Shown here one piece after another: positions 19,185 to 28,785 of a stretch of DNA of 44,105 nucleotides (within the stretch, counting starts at the first letter, position 1; each line of letters opens with the position of its first letter). The DNA lies in NCBI GenBank assembly GCA_014381555.1, contig JACNLO010000064.1, positions 15,912 through 60,016 on the forward strand, in the 5' to 3' direction. Both the position numbers and the translations under genes were made by a program. Under the pieces are notes generated by a model. The model was not told the DNA's origin. It saw only the letters and a list, made by a program, of their open reading frames with translations, and did no database searches. This DNA comes from Planctomycetota bacterium (GTDB taxonomy: Bacteria > Planctomycetota > Phycisphaerae > Phycisphaerales > SM1A02).

Positions 19185-20656
19185 TGACTACTGTTCCTGT
19201 TAATGAACTTGGTGACACAAATGTCAACACTGACGAAGATCCACGCCAACGGGCGCAACTCGTCTTAAATCATGAAGATTTTGGATCAGTTACGGATGAC
19301 ATTTTAAAAGCTAACGAGAGCTCAAGAGCACCAAAGTCGTGGTACTTCGCACTAGCAGTTTCATTTTGTATGATGTCTTTGCTTGGAGTGATGATTGGCT
19401 ACCTAATCTTCACTGGAGTTGGTGTTTGGGGTAACAACAACCCTGTTGCTTGGGGCTACCCAATCGTGAACTTTGTTTTTTGGGTAGGCATCGGTCACGC
19501 TGGTACGTTGATTTCTGCGATTCTCTTCCTCTTTAGACAAAAATGGCGAACGGCGATTAACCGTTTCGCTGAAGCAATGACAATTTTTGCTGTTATCTGT
19601 GCTGGAACGTTCCCAGGCATCCACATTGGACGTATTTGGCTTGCGTACTGGCTCTTCCCGATTCCAAACCAGATGGACATGTGGCCGCAATTTAGAAGCC
19701 CACTCCTTTGGGACGTTTTTGCGGTTGGCACTTATTTCACAGTCTCATTGTTGTTCTGGTATTTGGGCATGATTCCTGATCTTGCAACCATGCGAGACAG
19801 AGCGACTTCAAAAGCAAAGCAAATTGCGTACGGCATTTTCTCACTTGGTTGGCGTGGAAGTATGCGTCACTGGCACCGATACGAACGAGCGTATCTTTTA
19901 CTTGCAGCACTCGCAACACCACTTGTGCTTTCCGTGCACAGTGTTGTTTCGTTTGACTTTGCTGTTGCCCAACTTCCCGGTTGGCACACGACGATTTTCC
20001 CACCGTACTTTGTGGCAGGAGCAATTTTCTCTGGGTTTGCGATGGTGATGACTCTAGCAATTCCTGCCCGTCAACTGTGGGGTTTGAAAAACTTTATTAC
20101 AAAGCGACATCTCGAGAACATGTGCAAGATTATCTTGCTAACTGGATCGATGGTTGGCTACGCTTACTCGATGGAGTTCTTCATTGCTTGGTACAGCGGA
20201 GAAATCTACGAGTCGTTTACCTTTATTAACCGTGCGTTTGGTCCTTACAGTTGGGCTTACTGGATTATGGTGAGTTGCAACGTTATTACACCTCAAATTT
20301 TCTGGTTCAAGAAAGCACGAAATAGCATTGCAATAATGTTTACCGCTTCACTTCTTGTAAACGTAGGTATGTGGTTTGAACGATTTGTGATTGTTGTTAC
20401 ATCCCTTGCCAACGACTTCTTACCAAGTAGTTGGGGCATTTATGAACCAACTTGGGTTGATGTCTTGACCTTCTTTGGTTCGTTTGGTTTATTCATGACG
20501 TTTTTCCTTCTCTTTATTCGTTATTTGCCAATCCTTGCGATTGCTGAAGTTAAGGCAGTAATGCCACTTGCTGACCCGCACGGTCACGGTCATAGTTACT
20601 ACGAAATGGAAGGCGAGACTGCTGAATCGGCAAAAGCATTGGAGGAAGACGAATGA
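19184..20656 (+). CDS. actC: Alternative complex III subunit ActC, NrfD/PsrC family
   Basis: Integral membrane protein of 490 residues with about ten hydrophobic helices and a charged N-terminal cytoplasmic stretch of some 50 residues. The segment [19 protein letters not shown] and the later [20 protein letters not shown] are typical of the NrfD-like quinol-interacting subunit of ACIII. The C-terminus is His/Glu-rich ([12 protein letters not shown]). It would form, with ActF, the quinol-oxidising membrane core. The start overlaps actB by one base (TAATG) and its stop overlaps actD by four bases. Confidence 0.95.
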   Translation: MTTVPVNELGDTNVNTDEDPRQRAQLVLNHEDFGSVTDDILKANESSRAPKSWYFALAVSFCMMSLLGVMIGYLIFTGVGVWGNNNPVAWGYPIVNFVFWVGIGHAGTLISAILFLFRQKWRTAINRFAEAMTIFAVICAGTFPGIHIGRIWLAYWLFPIPNQMDMWPQFRSPLLWDVFAVGTYFTVSLLFWYLGMIPDLATMRDRATSKAKQIAYGIFSLGWRGSMRHWHRYERAYLLLAALATPLVLSVHSVVSFDFAVAQLPGWHTTIFPPYFVAGAIFSGFAMVMTLAIPARQLWGLKNFITKRHLENMCKIILLTGSMVGYAYSMEFFIAWYSGEIYESFTFINRAFGPYSWAYWIMVSCNVITPQIFWFKKARNSIAIMFTASLLVNVGMWFERFVIVVTSLANDFLPSSWGIYEPTWVDVLTFFGSFGLFMTFFLLFIRYLPILAIAEVKAVMPLADPHGHGHSYYEMEGETAESAKALEEDE

Positions 20657-21246
20657 GCGACTCGACTTCACAGACGGTTTCACGCGATAACCTCTTTGGT
20701 TTAGCAGCAGAGTTTAAAGACACTCCGGGCATTTACCATGCTGCAGAAAAAACACGCAAAGCTGGGTATCGCTGGTTTGATTGCAATGTTCCGTTCCCCG
20801 TGCACGGTTTAGACAGAGTAATGGGTGTGAAGATGACTATTCTTCCAATCCTAGTTTTCTTCGGTGGTCTTACAGGTTTAATTGCAGCATGTATTTTGCA
20901 AATTTTTACCAACTCTTTGGAAATAGATTTTTGGGCACTCGTCCCCGTCGTCGGATATCAGTTTGATGTCTCGGGCAAACCACTTCTCGGACCAGCAGCT
21001 TTTGTTCCAGTCGCATTTGAAATGACAGTTTTATTTTCAGCACTGACAGCTGTCTTTGGCACTTTTTTCTTGAATAAGTTGCCAATGTTTTGCCACCCAG
21101 TTTTAAAACACCCAGAACTTTCCCGAGCAACTGACGACCGATTTTATCTCGTTATTGAAGCCAAGGATCCAAAATTTAGTAGCGATGAAGTCGAGGCATT
21201 TTTGCAAACCCTTGAACCAGAATCCGTGATTGCGTTGGAAAAATAA
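20653..21246 (+). CDS. actD: Alternative complex III subunit ActD (DUF3341)
   Basis: Protein of 197 residues with two transmembrane helices (about 60-80 and 115-137). The N-terminal part, [23 protein letters not shown] split over residues about 26-48, and the C-terminal [16 protein letters not shown] match the DUF3341 pattern of ActD. It is a structural membrane subunit with no cofactor. It overlaps actC by four bases and actE by one. Confidence 0.92.
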   Translation: MSDSTSQTVSRDNLFGLAAEFKDTPGIYHAAEKTRKAGYRWFDCNVPFPVHGLDRVMGVKMTILPILVFFGGLTGLIAACILQIFTNSLEIDFWALVPVVGYQFDVSGKPLLGPAAFVPVAFEMTVLFSALTAVFGTFFLNKLPMFCHPVLKHPELSRATDDRFYLVIEAKDPKFSSDEVEAFLQTLEPESVIALEK

Positions 21247-22001
21247 TGACGAACTTAATCAAACAAATTATTGATGATTTAATGAAGCCAGTGTTCGAAG
21301 ACTTACGAGCAACTCCTCTTTGGATAAAGTGGGTTGTGATTGTGATTACTTGTGCAGCAACAATTCCGCTAGCCCTTATTTTTAGATCACGAACTTCATA
21401 TAGCGACAAGCCCAAAATTCACTTTATCCAGAATATGGATAATCAACCTAAGTTTGTCTCACAAGAACCAAACGCACTGTTTCTTGATGGTCGCGCAATG
21501 AGGCCAAAAATTAAAGGCACAATTGCTCAGGATGGCATGGCTGGAAACACACATAAATTTATGGGTATTATCGATGGGGCTTGGGCGGATACATATCCAC
21601 CAAGCTTGACTGTAGACCGCGATTTTATTCGCCGTGGTCAAGAGCGATTCAATATTTACTGTGCCCCATGTCACGGAATAGGTGGTTTTGGAGATGGCAT
21701 CATTCATAAACGTGCAACACAGCTAGTTGAAACCGGAGTGAACGGTACCTCATGGGTTGCTCCAAAAAATTTACATGAAGAGGTTGTTCGCGAGCAACCA
21801 GTTGGTCAATTATTTAATTCGATTACAAATGGAATTCGAACAATGGCCGCGTATGGTTCTCAAATACCAGTGGATGATCGATGGGCAATTATTTCGTATA
21901 TGGAAGCATTGCAAGTTTCCCAAAACGCTAACCCAGATTCTGTTGAAGGCGCTAATGCACTTCCGCATAAAGATTCTTCAAATGAAGGGAGCGGCGAGTG
22001 A
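21246..22001 (+). CDS. actE: Alternative complex III subunit ActE, monohaem cytochrome c
   Basis: Membrane-anchored cytochrome c of 251 residues. An N-terminal transmembrane helix covers about residues 28-47. The single haem site is CAPCH at 139-143, followed by GIGGFGDG, and a methionine in the late IRTMAAYG segment is a likely sixth ligand. ActE is the probable electron exit from ACIII to the cytochrome c domain of the caa3 oxidase. The start overlaps actD by one base; the stop overlaps actF by four bases. Confidence 0.94.
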   Translation: MTNLIKQIIDDLMKPVFEDLRATPLWIKWVVIVITCAATIPLALIFRSRTSYSDKPKIHFIQNMDNQPKFVSQEPNALFLDGRAMRPKIKGTIAQDGMAGNTHKFMGIIDGAWADTYPPSLTVDRDFIRRGQERFNIYCAPCHGIGGFGDGIIHKRATQLVETGVNGTSWVAPKNLHEEVVREQPVGQLFNSITNGIRTMAAYGSQIPVDDRWAIISYMEALQVSQNANPDSVEGANALPHKDSSNEGSGE

Positions 22002-23275
22002 AAGTTGCAGAAGTAAAAAATGATCATATTCGTCTCAGTGGCGTTGCTGCAAAAATGGGACCGATTCTCGCAATCGTTGGTGTTGCGTTCCTTGGTTTAA
22101 GCGCAGCACTCGGTAGCGGTGAGGGCTGGACGACATTTTGGAAGTCATATTTAGTAGGATGGATGGTTGGCCTTGGTTTGTGCTTAGGTGCTTTATTCTT
22201 TGTTCTCTTGCAGCACCTTACCCGCTCTGGATGGAGTATTACTGTTCGACGGTTGGCAGAAGGTATTGCAAAGAACCTTACATGGATGTGGATGCTTTTT
22301 GTTCCAATTCTAATTTTAGTATTGAAGGGTGATGGTGCAGTTTTGTATCAATGGGGAGATACAAACTTGATGGAACATGACCACATGCTCCACGCGAAAG
22401 CAGGCTATTTATCGCCAACATTCTGGTCTATTCGAGCAATTTTCTATCTAGTTGTTTGGGCAACTATTGGAAAACTGTACTTCAAGTGGTCAACAGCACA
22501 AGATCAAGATGGCGATGTGAAGTGGACACATAAAATGCAAAAGTGGGCGCCGATTTGCATGATTCTTTTCGCGCTTACACAAAGTTACGCCGCAATTGAC
22601 TGGATGATGACTTTGCAGCCAAAGTGGTTTAGTACTATGTTTGCTGTCTACTTTTGGGCATCGTGCATGTGCGGTTTCTTTGCTCTCATGATTTTGCTTG
22701 CACGTTTTATGCAATCGACAGGTCACCTTCAAAAATCAATTAGCGTTGAACATTACCACGATTTGGGCAAATGGCTATTTGGTATTGGTGTTGTATTTTG
22801 GGCATACATTGCGTTTAGTCAATATATGTTGATTTGGTATGCAAACCTTCCGGTTGAAACGAATTGGTATATGGCGAGGCAACTAGGGGGCTGGGGAGCA
22901 ATTTCTCTTTTGCTTCTCTTTGGCCACTTTGTTCTTCCGTTTGTCTTGTTGATTACTCGTTGGACAAAACGATGGCGCTCACCGCTGCCGATTATTTCCG
23001 CTTGGCTCCTGCTAATGTTTTGTGTTGATATCTATTGGCTAGTTATGCCTGTTGTTCCAGAAGAGGCAATTGTGAATGCTGGATCGTACAACGAACTTGC
23101 AAATAATATTACGGCATCTGAAATTGGTTACGGTTTTAGCGTTCTCAACTTTACATGTTTGATAGGTATGGTTGCTCTCGTTTTAGGTGGCACACTGCTC
23201 AACTTACGCAAGTGCAACTTGGTTGCAACTGCAGACCCACGACTCGATGAGGCATTGCACTTCGAAAACGCATAA
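21998..23275 (+). CDS. actF: Alternative complex III subunit ActF (membrane, NrfD-like)
   Basis: Polytopic membrane protein of 425 residues with about ten helices, the second NrfD-like subunit of ACIII. Typical stretches are GSGEGWTTFWKSYLVGW, a WSIRAIFYLVVW helix and QSYAAIDWMMTLQPKWFSTM split over two turns. The start is a GTG at 21998, overlapping the actE stop (GTGA), with an AAGGGAG sequence shortly upstream. It forms the quinol site region together with ActC or stabilises the complex. A nine-base gap with AGAGGAAA follows before the next gene. Confidence 0.94.
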   Translation: MKVAEVKNDHIRLSGVAAKMGPILAIVGVAFLGLSAALGSGEGWTTFWKSYLVGWMVGLGLCLGALFFVLLQHLTRSGWSITVRRLAEGIAKNLTWMWMLFVPILILVLKGDGAVLYQWGDTNLMEHDHMLHAKAGYLSPTFWSIRAIFYLVVWATIGKLYFKWSTAQDQDGDVKWTHKMQKWAPICMILFALTQSYAAIDWMMTLQPKWFSTMFAVYFWASCMCGFFALMILLARFMQSTGHLQKSISVEHYHDLGKWLFGIGVVFWAYIAFSQYMLIWYANLPVETNWYMARQLGGWGAISLLLLFGHFVLPFVLLITRWTKRWRSPLPIISAWLLLMFCVDIYWLVMPVVPEEAIVNAGSYNELANNITASEIGYGFSVLNFTCLIGMVALVLGGTLLNLRKCNLVATADPRLDEALHFENA

Positions 23276-23284
23276 GAGGAAACT

Positions 23285-23620
23285 ATGAGTCATTCACAAA
23301 CAGATACGCATATTGAAAACGATCACGAAGACCCAGACGGATGGGCAACTTGGGCGATTGGCATTGGCGGTTCTTTTCTTATGATTGCAACAGTTGCAAT
23401 TGCTTGCGGTATTTATTACTCAGCAGCAACAACAGAGGCATTCGATAAGAATGTCAATATTCGATATGAACAACGCGACATGGTGCGCGATGCGCAGCAT
23501 GCAGTACTTCTAGAAGCTGCTCACTGGGTATCTCATCAAGATGAGTCTGGAAACAGCGTCCGTAGACTTGTTATTCCAGTCGATCAAGCAATGGATATTG
23601 TTGCAGGGAACAGAAAGTAA
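23285..23620 (+). CDS. Small single-helix membrane protein of the ACIII-oxidase operon
   Basis: Protein of 111 residues between actF and the SCO gene. A good ribosome binding site (AGAGGAAACT) precedes the ATG. It has an acidic, His-containing N-terminus, one transmembrane helix at about 24-47, and a periplasmic tail that ends in RRLVIPVDQAMDIVAGN. That last motif (IPxxxAM) is one I associate with small proteins encoded beside ACIII-oxidase clusters, but I cannot name a characterised family. It may be an accessory subunit in the place of ActG or an assembly factor. No cofactor motif is visible. Confidence 0.75.
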   Translation: MSHSQTDTHIENDHEDPDGWATWAIGIGGSFLMIATVAIACGIYYSAATTEAFDKNVNIRYEQRDMVRDAQHAVLLEAAHWVSHQDESGNSVRRLVIPVDQAMDIVAGNRK

Positions 23621-23622
23621 CG

Positions 23623-24495
23623 ATGAGCGTCTCTGTACCATCTTGGCAATGCGTTTTTGCAACACTTATGAGTGGCGCATTTGCTATGCCAGTAGTTGCA
23701 GGTCCAACGTTTGCCGATGAAAAAGTTCCAGAACTTGAGGGTGTTGGAATAACTGAACATCTTGATGAAACGATTCCGCTCGACCTTTCGTTTGTAGATT
23801 CAAACGGTGCAGATGTTTTGTTGAGAGATTATTTTGATGGTGAAAAGCCAATCATTGTTACGTTGAATTATTACAAGTGTCCGATGCTTTGCAGTTTGAC
23901 TCTAAACGGATTGACCGCTGGGCTAGAAGAAATGGATTGGTCACTTGGTAATGAGTTTGAAGTTGTTACCGTAAGTATCAACCCAGACGAAAAAGCACCA
24001 CTTGCCTTAAAAAACAAAAACGGCTACCTTGAACATTACGACCGAGAAGGTTCAGAGAAGGGCTGGCATTTTTTGACTGGCGAGCAAGAAAACATCACAA
24101 AGCTTGCTGATGCACTTGGTTTTGGGTATGTCTTTGATAAAAAGACTGGCGAGTTTCATCACACTGCTTCCATAATGTTTATAACTCCCGATGGACGTAT
24201 TTCTAAATACATGAATGATGTGCAATTTGCAGGTCAAGACCTGAAGTTCGCCCTCATTGAAGCATCCGAAGGAAAAATCGGAAGCACCCTTGAGAAATTA
24301 CTCCTTTTTAACTGTTTTCAATATGATCCTGAACGGAACAGTTATACACCAAGTGCTTGGAAGCTTATGAGAACCGCTGCGGTTTTAATGTTACTTGTGC
24401 TTGCGGGCGGTCTTGCTGTCCTTGGTTGGGCAGGTCCAAAACGTAGTAGTTCAGAGAACAAGAATCCTCAGGATATGGATGGACAAACCCCATGA
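23623..24495 (+). CDS. sco: SCO1/SenC copper chaperone for cytochrome oxidase
   Basis: Thioredoxin-fold copper-binding protein of 290 residues that helps to build the CuA site of oxidase subunit II. A signal peptide or anchor is at 1 to about 27. The copper motif is CPMLC within NYYKCPMLCSLT, and the distal histidine lies in FHHTASIMFITPDG. Compared with typical SCO proteins it has an additional C-terminal transmembrane helix (AVLMLLVLAGGLAVLGWAG) with a short polar tail, as seen in several ACIII-linked SCO proteins. Its stop overlaps coxB by four bases, which fits a role in maturation of that subunit. Confidence 0.92.
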   Translation: MSVSVPSWQCVFATLMSGAFAMPVVAGPTFADEKVPELEGVGITEHLDETIPLDLSFVDSNGADVLLRDYFDGEKPIIVTLNYYKCPMLCSLTLNGLTAGLEEMDWSLGNEFEVVTVSINPDEKAPLALKNKNGYLEHYDREGSEKGWHFLTGEQENITKLADALGFGYVFDKKTGEFHHTASIMFITPDGRISKYMNDVQFAGQDLKFALIEASEGKIGSTLEKLLLFNCFQYDPERNSYTPSAWKLMRTAAVLMLLVLAGGLAVLGWAGPKRSSSENKNPQDMDGQTP

Positions 24496-25583
24496 TGGCG
24501 AATTTATCATCAATGCTACTGTCGACAGTGTCGACAGGCAAGCCAGAAAACTTTTGGTTGTCTGAACAGGCATCAACAGTTGCTCAAAGTGTTGACCTAA
24601 CGTTTTTTGTGATTACGTGGATTTGTTACTTCTTCTTTGCACTTATTGTTGCCCTGCTTGTAATTTTTGCAGTGAAGTACCGACGTACTTCTCCTGATAT
24701 ATCTGTAAGTGGCCCAACCCATAACACCGCGCTTGAATTAACTTGGACAATCATTCCACTGATTCTTGTGGTCGTCATTTTTATGGTTGGCATGCGTGGG
24801 TATCTCAACCTGCGTGTAGCACCTGAAGGGTGTTACGAAGTTTCGGTTACTGGTCAAAAATGGACTTGGACATTTGATCATCCTGAATACGGTGCGACGC
24901 AAGTTGGCGAATTGACAGTTCCTGTTGGCAAGCCCGTTCGTTTGCTCATGACCTCCAATGATGTAATTCACAGCGTTTGGATTCCCGACTTCAGAGTGAA
25001 AATGGATGTCATTCCTGGCCGGTACACTTCGCTTTGGTTTGAAGCAACAAAAGTTGGAGATTACCTTCTTAATTGCACAGAATATTGTGGTAAGGACCAC
25101 TCAAAAATGCAGGCGTGGGTACATGTTGTTCCCGCAGACGAGTTTGATGGTGACATGAAAAAACTTGCCAGTGAATACGTAGATATGAGCGCTGCTGAAC
25201 TTCCAGCATACGCGATTAATCGTTTGTACAACCGTTGCCAGTCATGTCACTCTCTTGATGGTAGTGATAGCACAGGACCGACCTTTAAGGGTTTGTGGGA
25301 TCGTGTGCAGCCAGGCAGTGTTGAATTTACATCAGGCGAAAAACTTTCTTCTCTTCTTGGTGAAGCAACTGTGTACGAACAGCCAGAAAACTATATTCGT
25401 GCATCTTTACTAGACCCACAAAAGCATATTGTGAAGGGATATCTTGGTTCGATGCCTTCGTTCCAAGGTCAACTCAAAGATAAACAAATTACTGCCATCA
25501 TCGAGATGTTCAAACATCTCAGAGACGTGACTGATGCAGAGGGCAACATTACTGTCAACAAAGATGGAACACCAAGGCAATAA
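24492..25583 (+). CDS. coxB: Cytochrome c oxidase subunit II with fused cytochrome c (caa3 type)
   Basis: CuA-bearing subunit of 363 residues. Two transmembrane helices lie at about 37-62 and 85-104. The CuA ligands are all visible: H160 in NDVIHSVW, then C195, E197, C199, H203 and M206 in [13 protein letters not shown] cytochrome c domain follows, with CQSCH at 249-253 and a likely axial methionine M321 in GSMPSF. The fusion defines a caa3-type enzyme, which can receive electrons directly from ACIII. ATGATG at the start overlaps the SCO stop. No lipoprotein cysteine is evident near the N-terminus. Confidence 0.96.
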   Translation: MMANLSSMLLSTVSTGKPENFWLSEQASTVAQSVDLTFFVITWICYFFFALIVALLVIFAVKYRRTSPDISVSGPTHNTALELTWTIIPLILVVVIFMVGMRGYLNLRVAPEGCYEVSVTGQKWTWTFDHPEYGATQVGELTVPVGKPVRLLMTSNDVIHSVWIPDFRVKMDVIPGRYTSLWFEATKVGDYLLNCTEYCGKDHSKMQAWVHVVPADEFDGDMKKLASEYVDMSAAELPAYAINRLYNRCQSCHSLDGSDSTGPTFKGLWDRVQPGSVEFTSGEKLSSLLGEATVYEQPENYIRASLLDPQKHIVKGYLGSMPSFQGQLKDKQITAIIEMFKHLRDVTDAEGNITVNKDGTPRQ

Positions 25584-25585
25584 CA

Positions 25586-27259
25586 ATGACTACACTCAAC
25601 TTGAACAATAGTTCAGACAACTACCTAAATCACACCAAGGGCATCTTCTCGTGGCTATTCACTCTTGACCACAAACGAATCGGGATTATGTATCTCGTGT
25701 GTGTTCTCGTTGCATTCTTTTTGGGTGGTGTGTTTGCGATGTTACTTCGTTTCCAATTGCTGACACCTGAGGGCACATTGCTGACACAAGACCAGTACAA
25801 CCAAGCATTTACAGTGCATGGTGCAATTATGGTTTTCTTGGTTATTATTCCCGCCATTCCTGCCGCGCTGGGTAACTTTGTATTGCCGATTATGCTTGGA
25901 GCAAAAGATGTTGCATTCCCTCGCCTCAACTTGTTTAGTTGGTGGTTGTGGGTCTTTGGATTGGTTTTCTTTTTGATTGCGCTTGGCAGTGGTGGGATTG
26001 ATACGGGCTGGACCTTCTACACGCCGTACAGTATTGATAAAGCATCATCAATGGGCGGAGTGATTCCTGCGTTAATCGGCGCATTTATTCTTGGGTTTAG
26101 TTCGATTTTCACAGGGATGAACTTTATCGTTACGATTCATCGTTTGCGTCCAAAGGGAATGACTTGGTTTAAGATGCCTCTCTTCCTGTGGGGCACGTAC
26201 GCCACAGCAGTTATCCAAGTACTCGCAACACCTGTTGTTGGTATCACGTTACTACTCTTGATTGTTGAACGAGCAGTTGGTATCGGAATTTTCGACCCTG
26301 CTATGGGTGGCGACCCTGTTTTGTACCAACACTTCTTCTGGTTCTATTCACATCCAGCTGTGTACATCATGATTTTGCCAGCTATGGGTATTGTTAGTGA
26401 ATTGATTTCGGTGCACTCGCATCGTCATATATTTGGGTACAAATTTATTGCGTACAGTTCCATTGCGATTGCCATTTTTGGATTCCTCGTTTGGGGACAC
26501 CACATGTTCACAGCTGGACAATCACAATTAATGAACATCATCTTCTCACTCATCACGTTTAGTGTTTCAATTCCATCTGCGGTGAAGGTGTTTAACTGGC
26601 TTGCGACTATGTACAAGGGCTCGATTAGTTGGAATGCTTCGATGCTCTATGGCATGTCATTCATATTTATTTTCGGTATCGGCGGTTTAACTGGTTTGTA
26701 CTGTGCAACTCTTGCCACCGATGTACACTTGCACGAATCTTATTTCATCGTAGCGCACTTCCATTACACCATGATGGGTTCTGCTCTAATTGGCTTCATT
26801 GGCGGCATCCATCACTGGTGGCCAAAAATGATTGGCAAAATGTATAGTGTGTTTTGGAGTCGTGTTGGTTGGGCGATGGTCTTTGTGGGATTCAATATGT
26901 GCTTCTTTTCCCAGTTTATGATGGGTTCCAAGGGTATGCCACGGCGATATGCTCAGTATGCAGAAATGCCACAATTTCAAATTTATCACATTTGGTCGAC
27001 GGTTGGTTCGGTCATCATGGCGCTCGGATTTGTATTGACGTTGCTCTACTTGCTTCACTCAATCTTTTATGGCAAGAAAGCACCTGCGAATCCATGGGGT
27101 GGTCGCAGTTTGGAATGGCAATGTTCATCACCACCACCATGGGATAACTTTGCAGAGCAGCCCGAAGTTGGTGACTGTTATGACTACAGCGTTTTGGAAT
27201 GGAACGAAGAAGAGCAGGGCTACGATTGGAAAAAGGATGCAGTGCATCCTGGTGAATAA
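25586..27259 (+). CDS. coxA: Cytochrome c oxidase subunit I, A2 type
   Basis: Haem-copper oxidase catalytic subunit, 557 residues, twelve or so helices. Haem and CuB ligands are present: H78 in TVHGAIM, H256 and Y260 in YSHPAVY, H305-H306 in WGHHMF, H391 and H393 in VAHFHY. The D-channel glutamate found in HPEVY of A1 oxidases is replaced by the YSHP motif (254-257), which defines the A2 subfamily known from Rhodothermus and other caa3 enzymes. The K-channel lysine K334 in AVKVFNW is retained. The C-terminal about 60 residues form a hydrophilic tail without the helices of a fused subunit III. Confidence 0.97.
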   Translation: MTTLNLNNSSDNYLNHTKGIFSWLFTLDHKRIGIMYLVCVLVAFFLGGVFAMLLRFQLLTPEGTLLTQDQYNQAFTVHGAIMVFLVIIPAIPAALGNFVLPIMLGAKDVAFPRLNLFSWWLWVFGLVFFLIALGSGGIDTGWTFYTPYSIDKASSMGGVIPALIGAFILGFSSIFTGMNFIVTIHRLRPKGMTWFKMPLFLWGTYATAVIQVLATPVVGITLLLLIVERAVGIGIFDPAMGGDPVLYQHFFWFYSHPAVYIMILPAMGIVSELISVHSHRHIFGYKFIAYSSIAIAIFGFLVWGHHMFTAGQSQLMNIIFSLITFSVSIPSAVKVFNWLATMYKGSISWNASMLYGMSFIFIFGIGGLTGLYCATLATDVHLHESYFIVAHFHYTMMGSALIGFIGGIHHWWPKMIGKMYSVFWSRVGWAMVFVGFNMCFFSQFMMGSKGMPRRYAQYAEMPQFQIYHIWSTVGSVIMALGFVLTLLYLLHSIFYGKKAPANPWGGRSLEWQCSSPPPWDNFAEQPEVGDCYDYSVLEWNEEEQGYDWKKDAVHPGE

Positions 27260-27270
27260 CGAGAGTACTT

Positions 27271-27657
27271 ATGTCAAATACTGATTCAACAACACATGAC
27301 AATCAAGTTGGGCACATAGTCCCAATCAAGTTTTTAGTTCTAATTTGCTGCATCTTGCTCTTTCTCACAGCGGTAACGGTGTGGGTTTCTCGGTACGACT
27401 TTACTGAAATCAATATTGCTGAATTAGGCATCATTATGGCGTTGTTTGTTGCGACTGTGAAAGCAACATTCGTTGGGCTTTACTTTATGCACCTTCGTTG
27501 GGATCGACCATTTCTTGGCTTTGTTTTTGTCGGTTCAATCTTATTCGTTGTGCTATTTATAGGATTAGCGCTGACTGACACAATGGAATACCAACCCGAA
27601 ATTATCAAGGGTGATACTCCAAAAGTTACTGAGGCAATGGACAAACTGAATCACTAA
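27271..27657 (+). CDS. coxD: Cytochrome c oxidase subunit IV (prokaryotic small subunit)
   Basis: Small membrane subunit of 128 residues with three transmembrane helices. The stretch IMALFVATVKATFVGLYFMH followed by LRWDRP is highly typical of the caa3/quinol oxidase subunit IV family (CtaF/CyoD-like). It begins 11 bases after coxA, where many clusters instead have subunit III. It is the last gene of the respiratory operon and is followed by a 36-base dispersed repeat. Confidence 0.92.
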   Translation: MSNTDSTTHDNQVGHIVPIKFLVLICCILLFLTAVTVWVSRYDFTEINIAELGIIMALFVATVKATFVGLYFMHLRWDRPFLGFVFVGSILFVVLFIGLALTDTMEYQPEIIKGDTPKVTEAMDKLNH

Positions 27658-27671
27658 TCTCTGAGTATTAG

Positions 27672-27707
27672 CCACAACCAAAAACGACTCGCGGGATAGT
27701 TTTTCTT
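27672..27707 (+). repeat. 36-base dispersed repeat, copy 1
   Basis: Lies 15 bases after coxD. It matches 40899-40934 with about four substitutions and one indel; the shared core is AAAACGACYCGCGGGATAGTTT written in two parts as AAAACGACYCGC and GGGATAGTTT. AAAAC and GTTTT at the ends, with CYC/GGG inside, can pair as an imperfect hairpin followed by TTTTCTT, so it may serve as a terminator of coxD. Confidence 0.6.
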
Positions 27708-27729
27708 AGGCACCCAAAAAAATGATTCG

Positions 27730-28785
27730 TCAACGGGAGATAATTGTTGTATCCGGGTGATTTGCGTACCACGCAAACCAAAGGCATCGTTCGGATGAGA
27801 TGGTGTTTCCAGACCCATCACTGACAGTTGCCCAAAGTGGACCATCTCCAACAGTAATTGTGCAAGGTTCAGCGTTTACTGTAATTTGTATTTCACCGTT
27901 CTCGTCAGCTAGAGAGTGAAGTTCAGCAATGTTATACACGTCGTACCCCTCGGTTGTAGCAATGGCAAGCACCAGAGTCTTTGGATTAACACCATCTTCT
28001 GGCATAGGAGAAACTGGAAAGTAAATCGTGTCGTTCAGGAAGTACGTTCTTGGATCACCTTTTCGATACCGTTTTTTATATGTTTCATCTGGAGCAATAG
28101 TTGTAGTATCTGGGTGCTGCGAAACCCAATCCTTCCAAACAGTTACTTTGTGGGTGATTGGGTTGAGTTGTACCTCGTTTCCCGAAATCGATGTGCCCTG
28201 TAATGGTGAAAAGAGTTGTTCACCTTCATCAGTTTTTGTATCAGCGTAGAGAAGCATACTTCCATTTCCAGAAATGCCGCTTACACCAAAGTTCACAGGA
28301 GTGGTTTGTATTGTTCGCTCAAACACTGCAACATGGCCACTTGGCCAGTTCCAATACACAACAATTGGAACTCCGCCTAGAGTATCGTTGACAACTTCAT
28401 GCACGTTTAGAACATGCAATGGGTAACATCTGACTTCACCACCAAGTTCGATTCCAACAACAAGGTCGTTGCTCACGAGATATTGTTTTCTTTTGTTACG
28501 ATTTTTTTCAGCAATTTCCTCAGCATTCAGAATGTTAGGATTTGTTAACACTGGAGACATGTCACGATGTCGCATGGCAGGAACAACGGTTTCTTGTGCA
28601 AGTTGCATATTCGTTAAATCGAACTCATAAGACTCTATTGTTGTTCCATCGCCCGGTGCTTGGTTCGCAACCCTTAGTACCGCCGGTGCAATGGCCCACG
28701 CAATCATCGCGAGTAATACAATTGCTAAGACCGCGAGTACCCAACCTCCGCCTCGAAAAGTAAGTCGTATTTTTTGATCAGACAT
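27730..28785 (-). CDS. DUF3179 domain membrane protein, cysteine motif missing
   Basis: Protein of 351 residues from the ATG at 28785, overlapping the ctaB stop by eight bases; a TTG at 28803 is rejected. One N-terminal transmembrane helix (about 13-35) is followed by a periplasmic DUF3179 domain: DLVVGIELGGEVRCYPLHVL, VHEVVNDTLGGVPIVV, then NFGVSGISGNGSMLLYADTK and the C-terminal FAWYANHPDTTII. In most members the segment after GGVPVAV is a TYCPLC-like motif; here it reads YWNWPSG (about 144-150), so both cysteines are absent. The family has no established function. Its place in an operon with ctaB, opposite the oxidase genes, suggests a link with oxidase assembly or copper/haem handling, but this is inference. 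Confidence 0.85.
   Translation of the reverse strand: MSDQKIRLTFRGGGWVLAVLAIVLLAMIAWAIAPAVLRVANQAPGDGTTIESYEFDLTNMQLAQETVVPAMRHRDMSPVLTNPNILNAEEIAEKNRNKRKQYLVSNDLVVGIELGGEVRCYPLHVLNVHEVVNDTLGGVPIVVYWNWPSGHVAVFERTIQTTPVNFGVSGISGNGSMLLYADTKTDEGEQLFSPLQGTSISGNEVQLNPITHKVTVWKDWVSQHPDTTTIAPDETYKKRYRKGDPRTYFLNDTIYFPVSPMPEDGVNPKTLVLAIATTEGYDVYNIAELHSLADENGEIQITVNAEPCTITVGDGPLWATVSDGSGNTISSERCLWFAWYANHPDTTIISR

Noticed and set aside
24519-24537. Duplicated TGTCGACA in the start of coxB
   Set aside because: It lies within codons for STVST in the N-terminal region of coxB and has no further structure; probably incidental.
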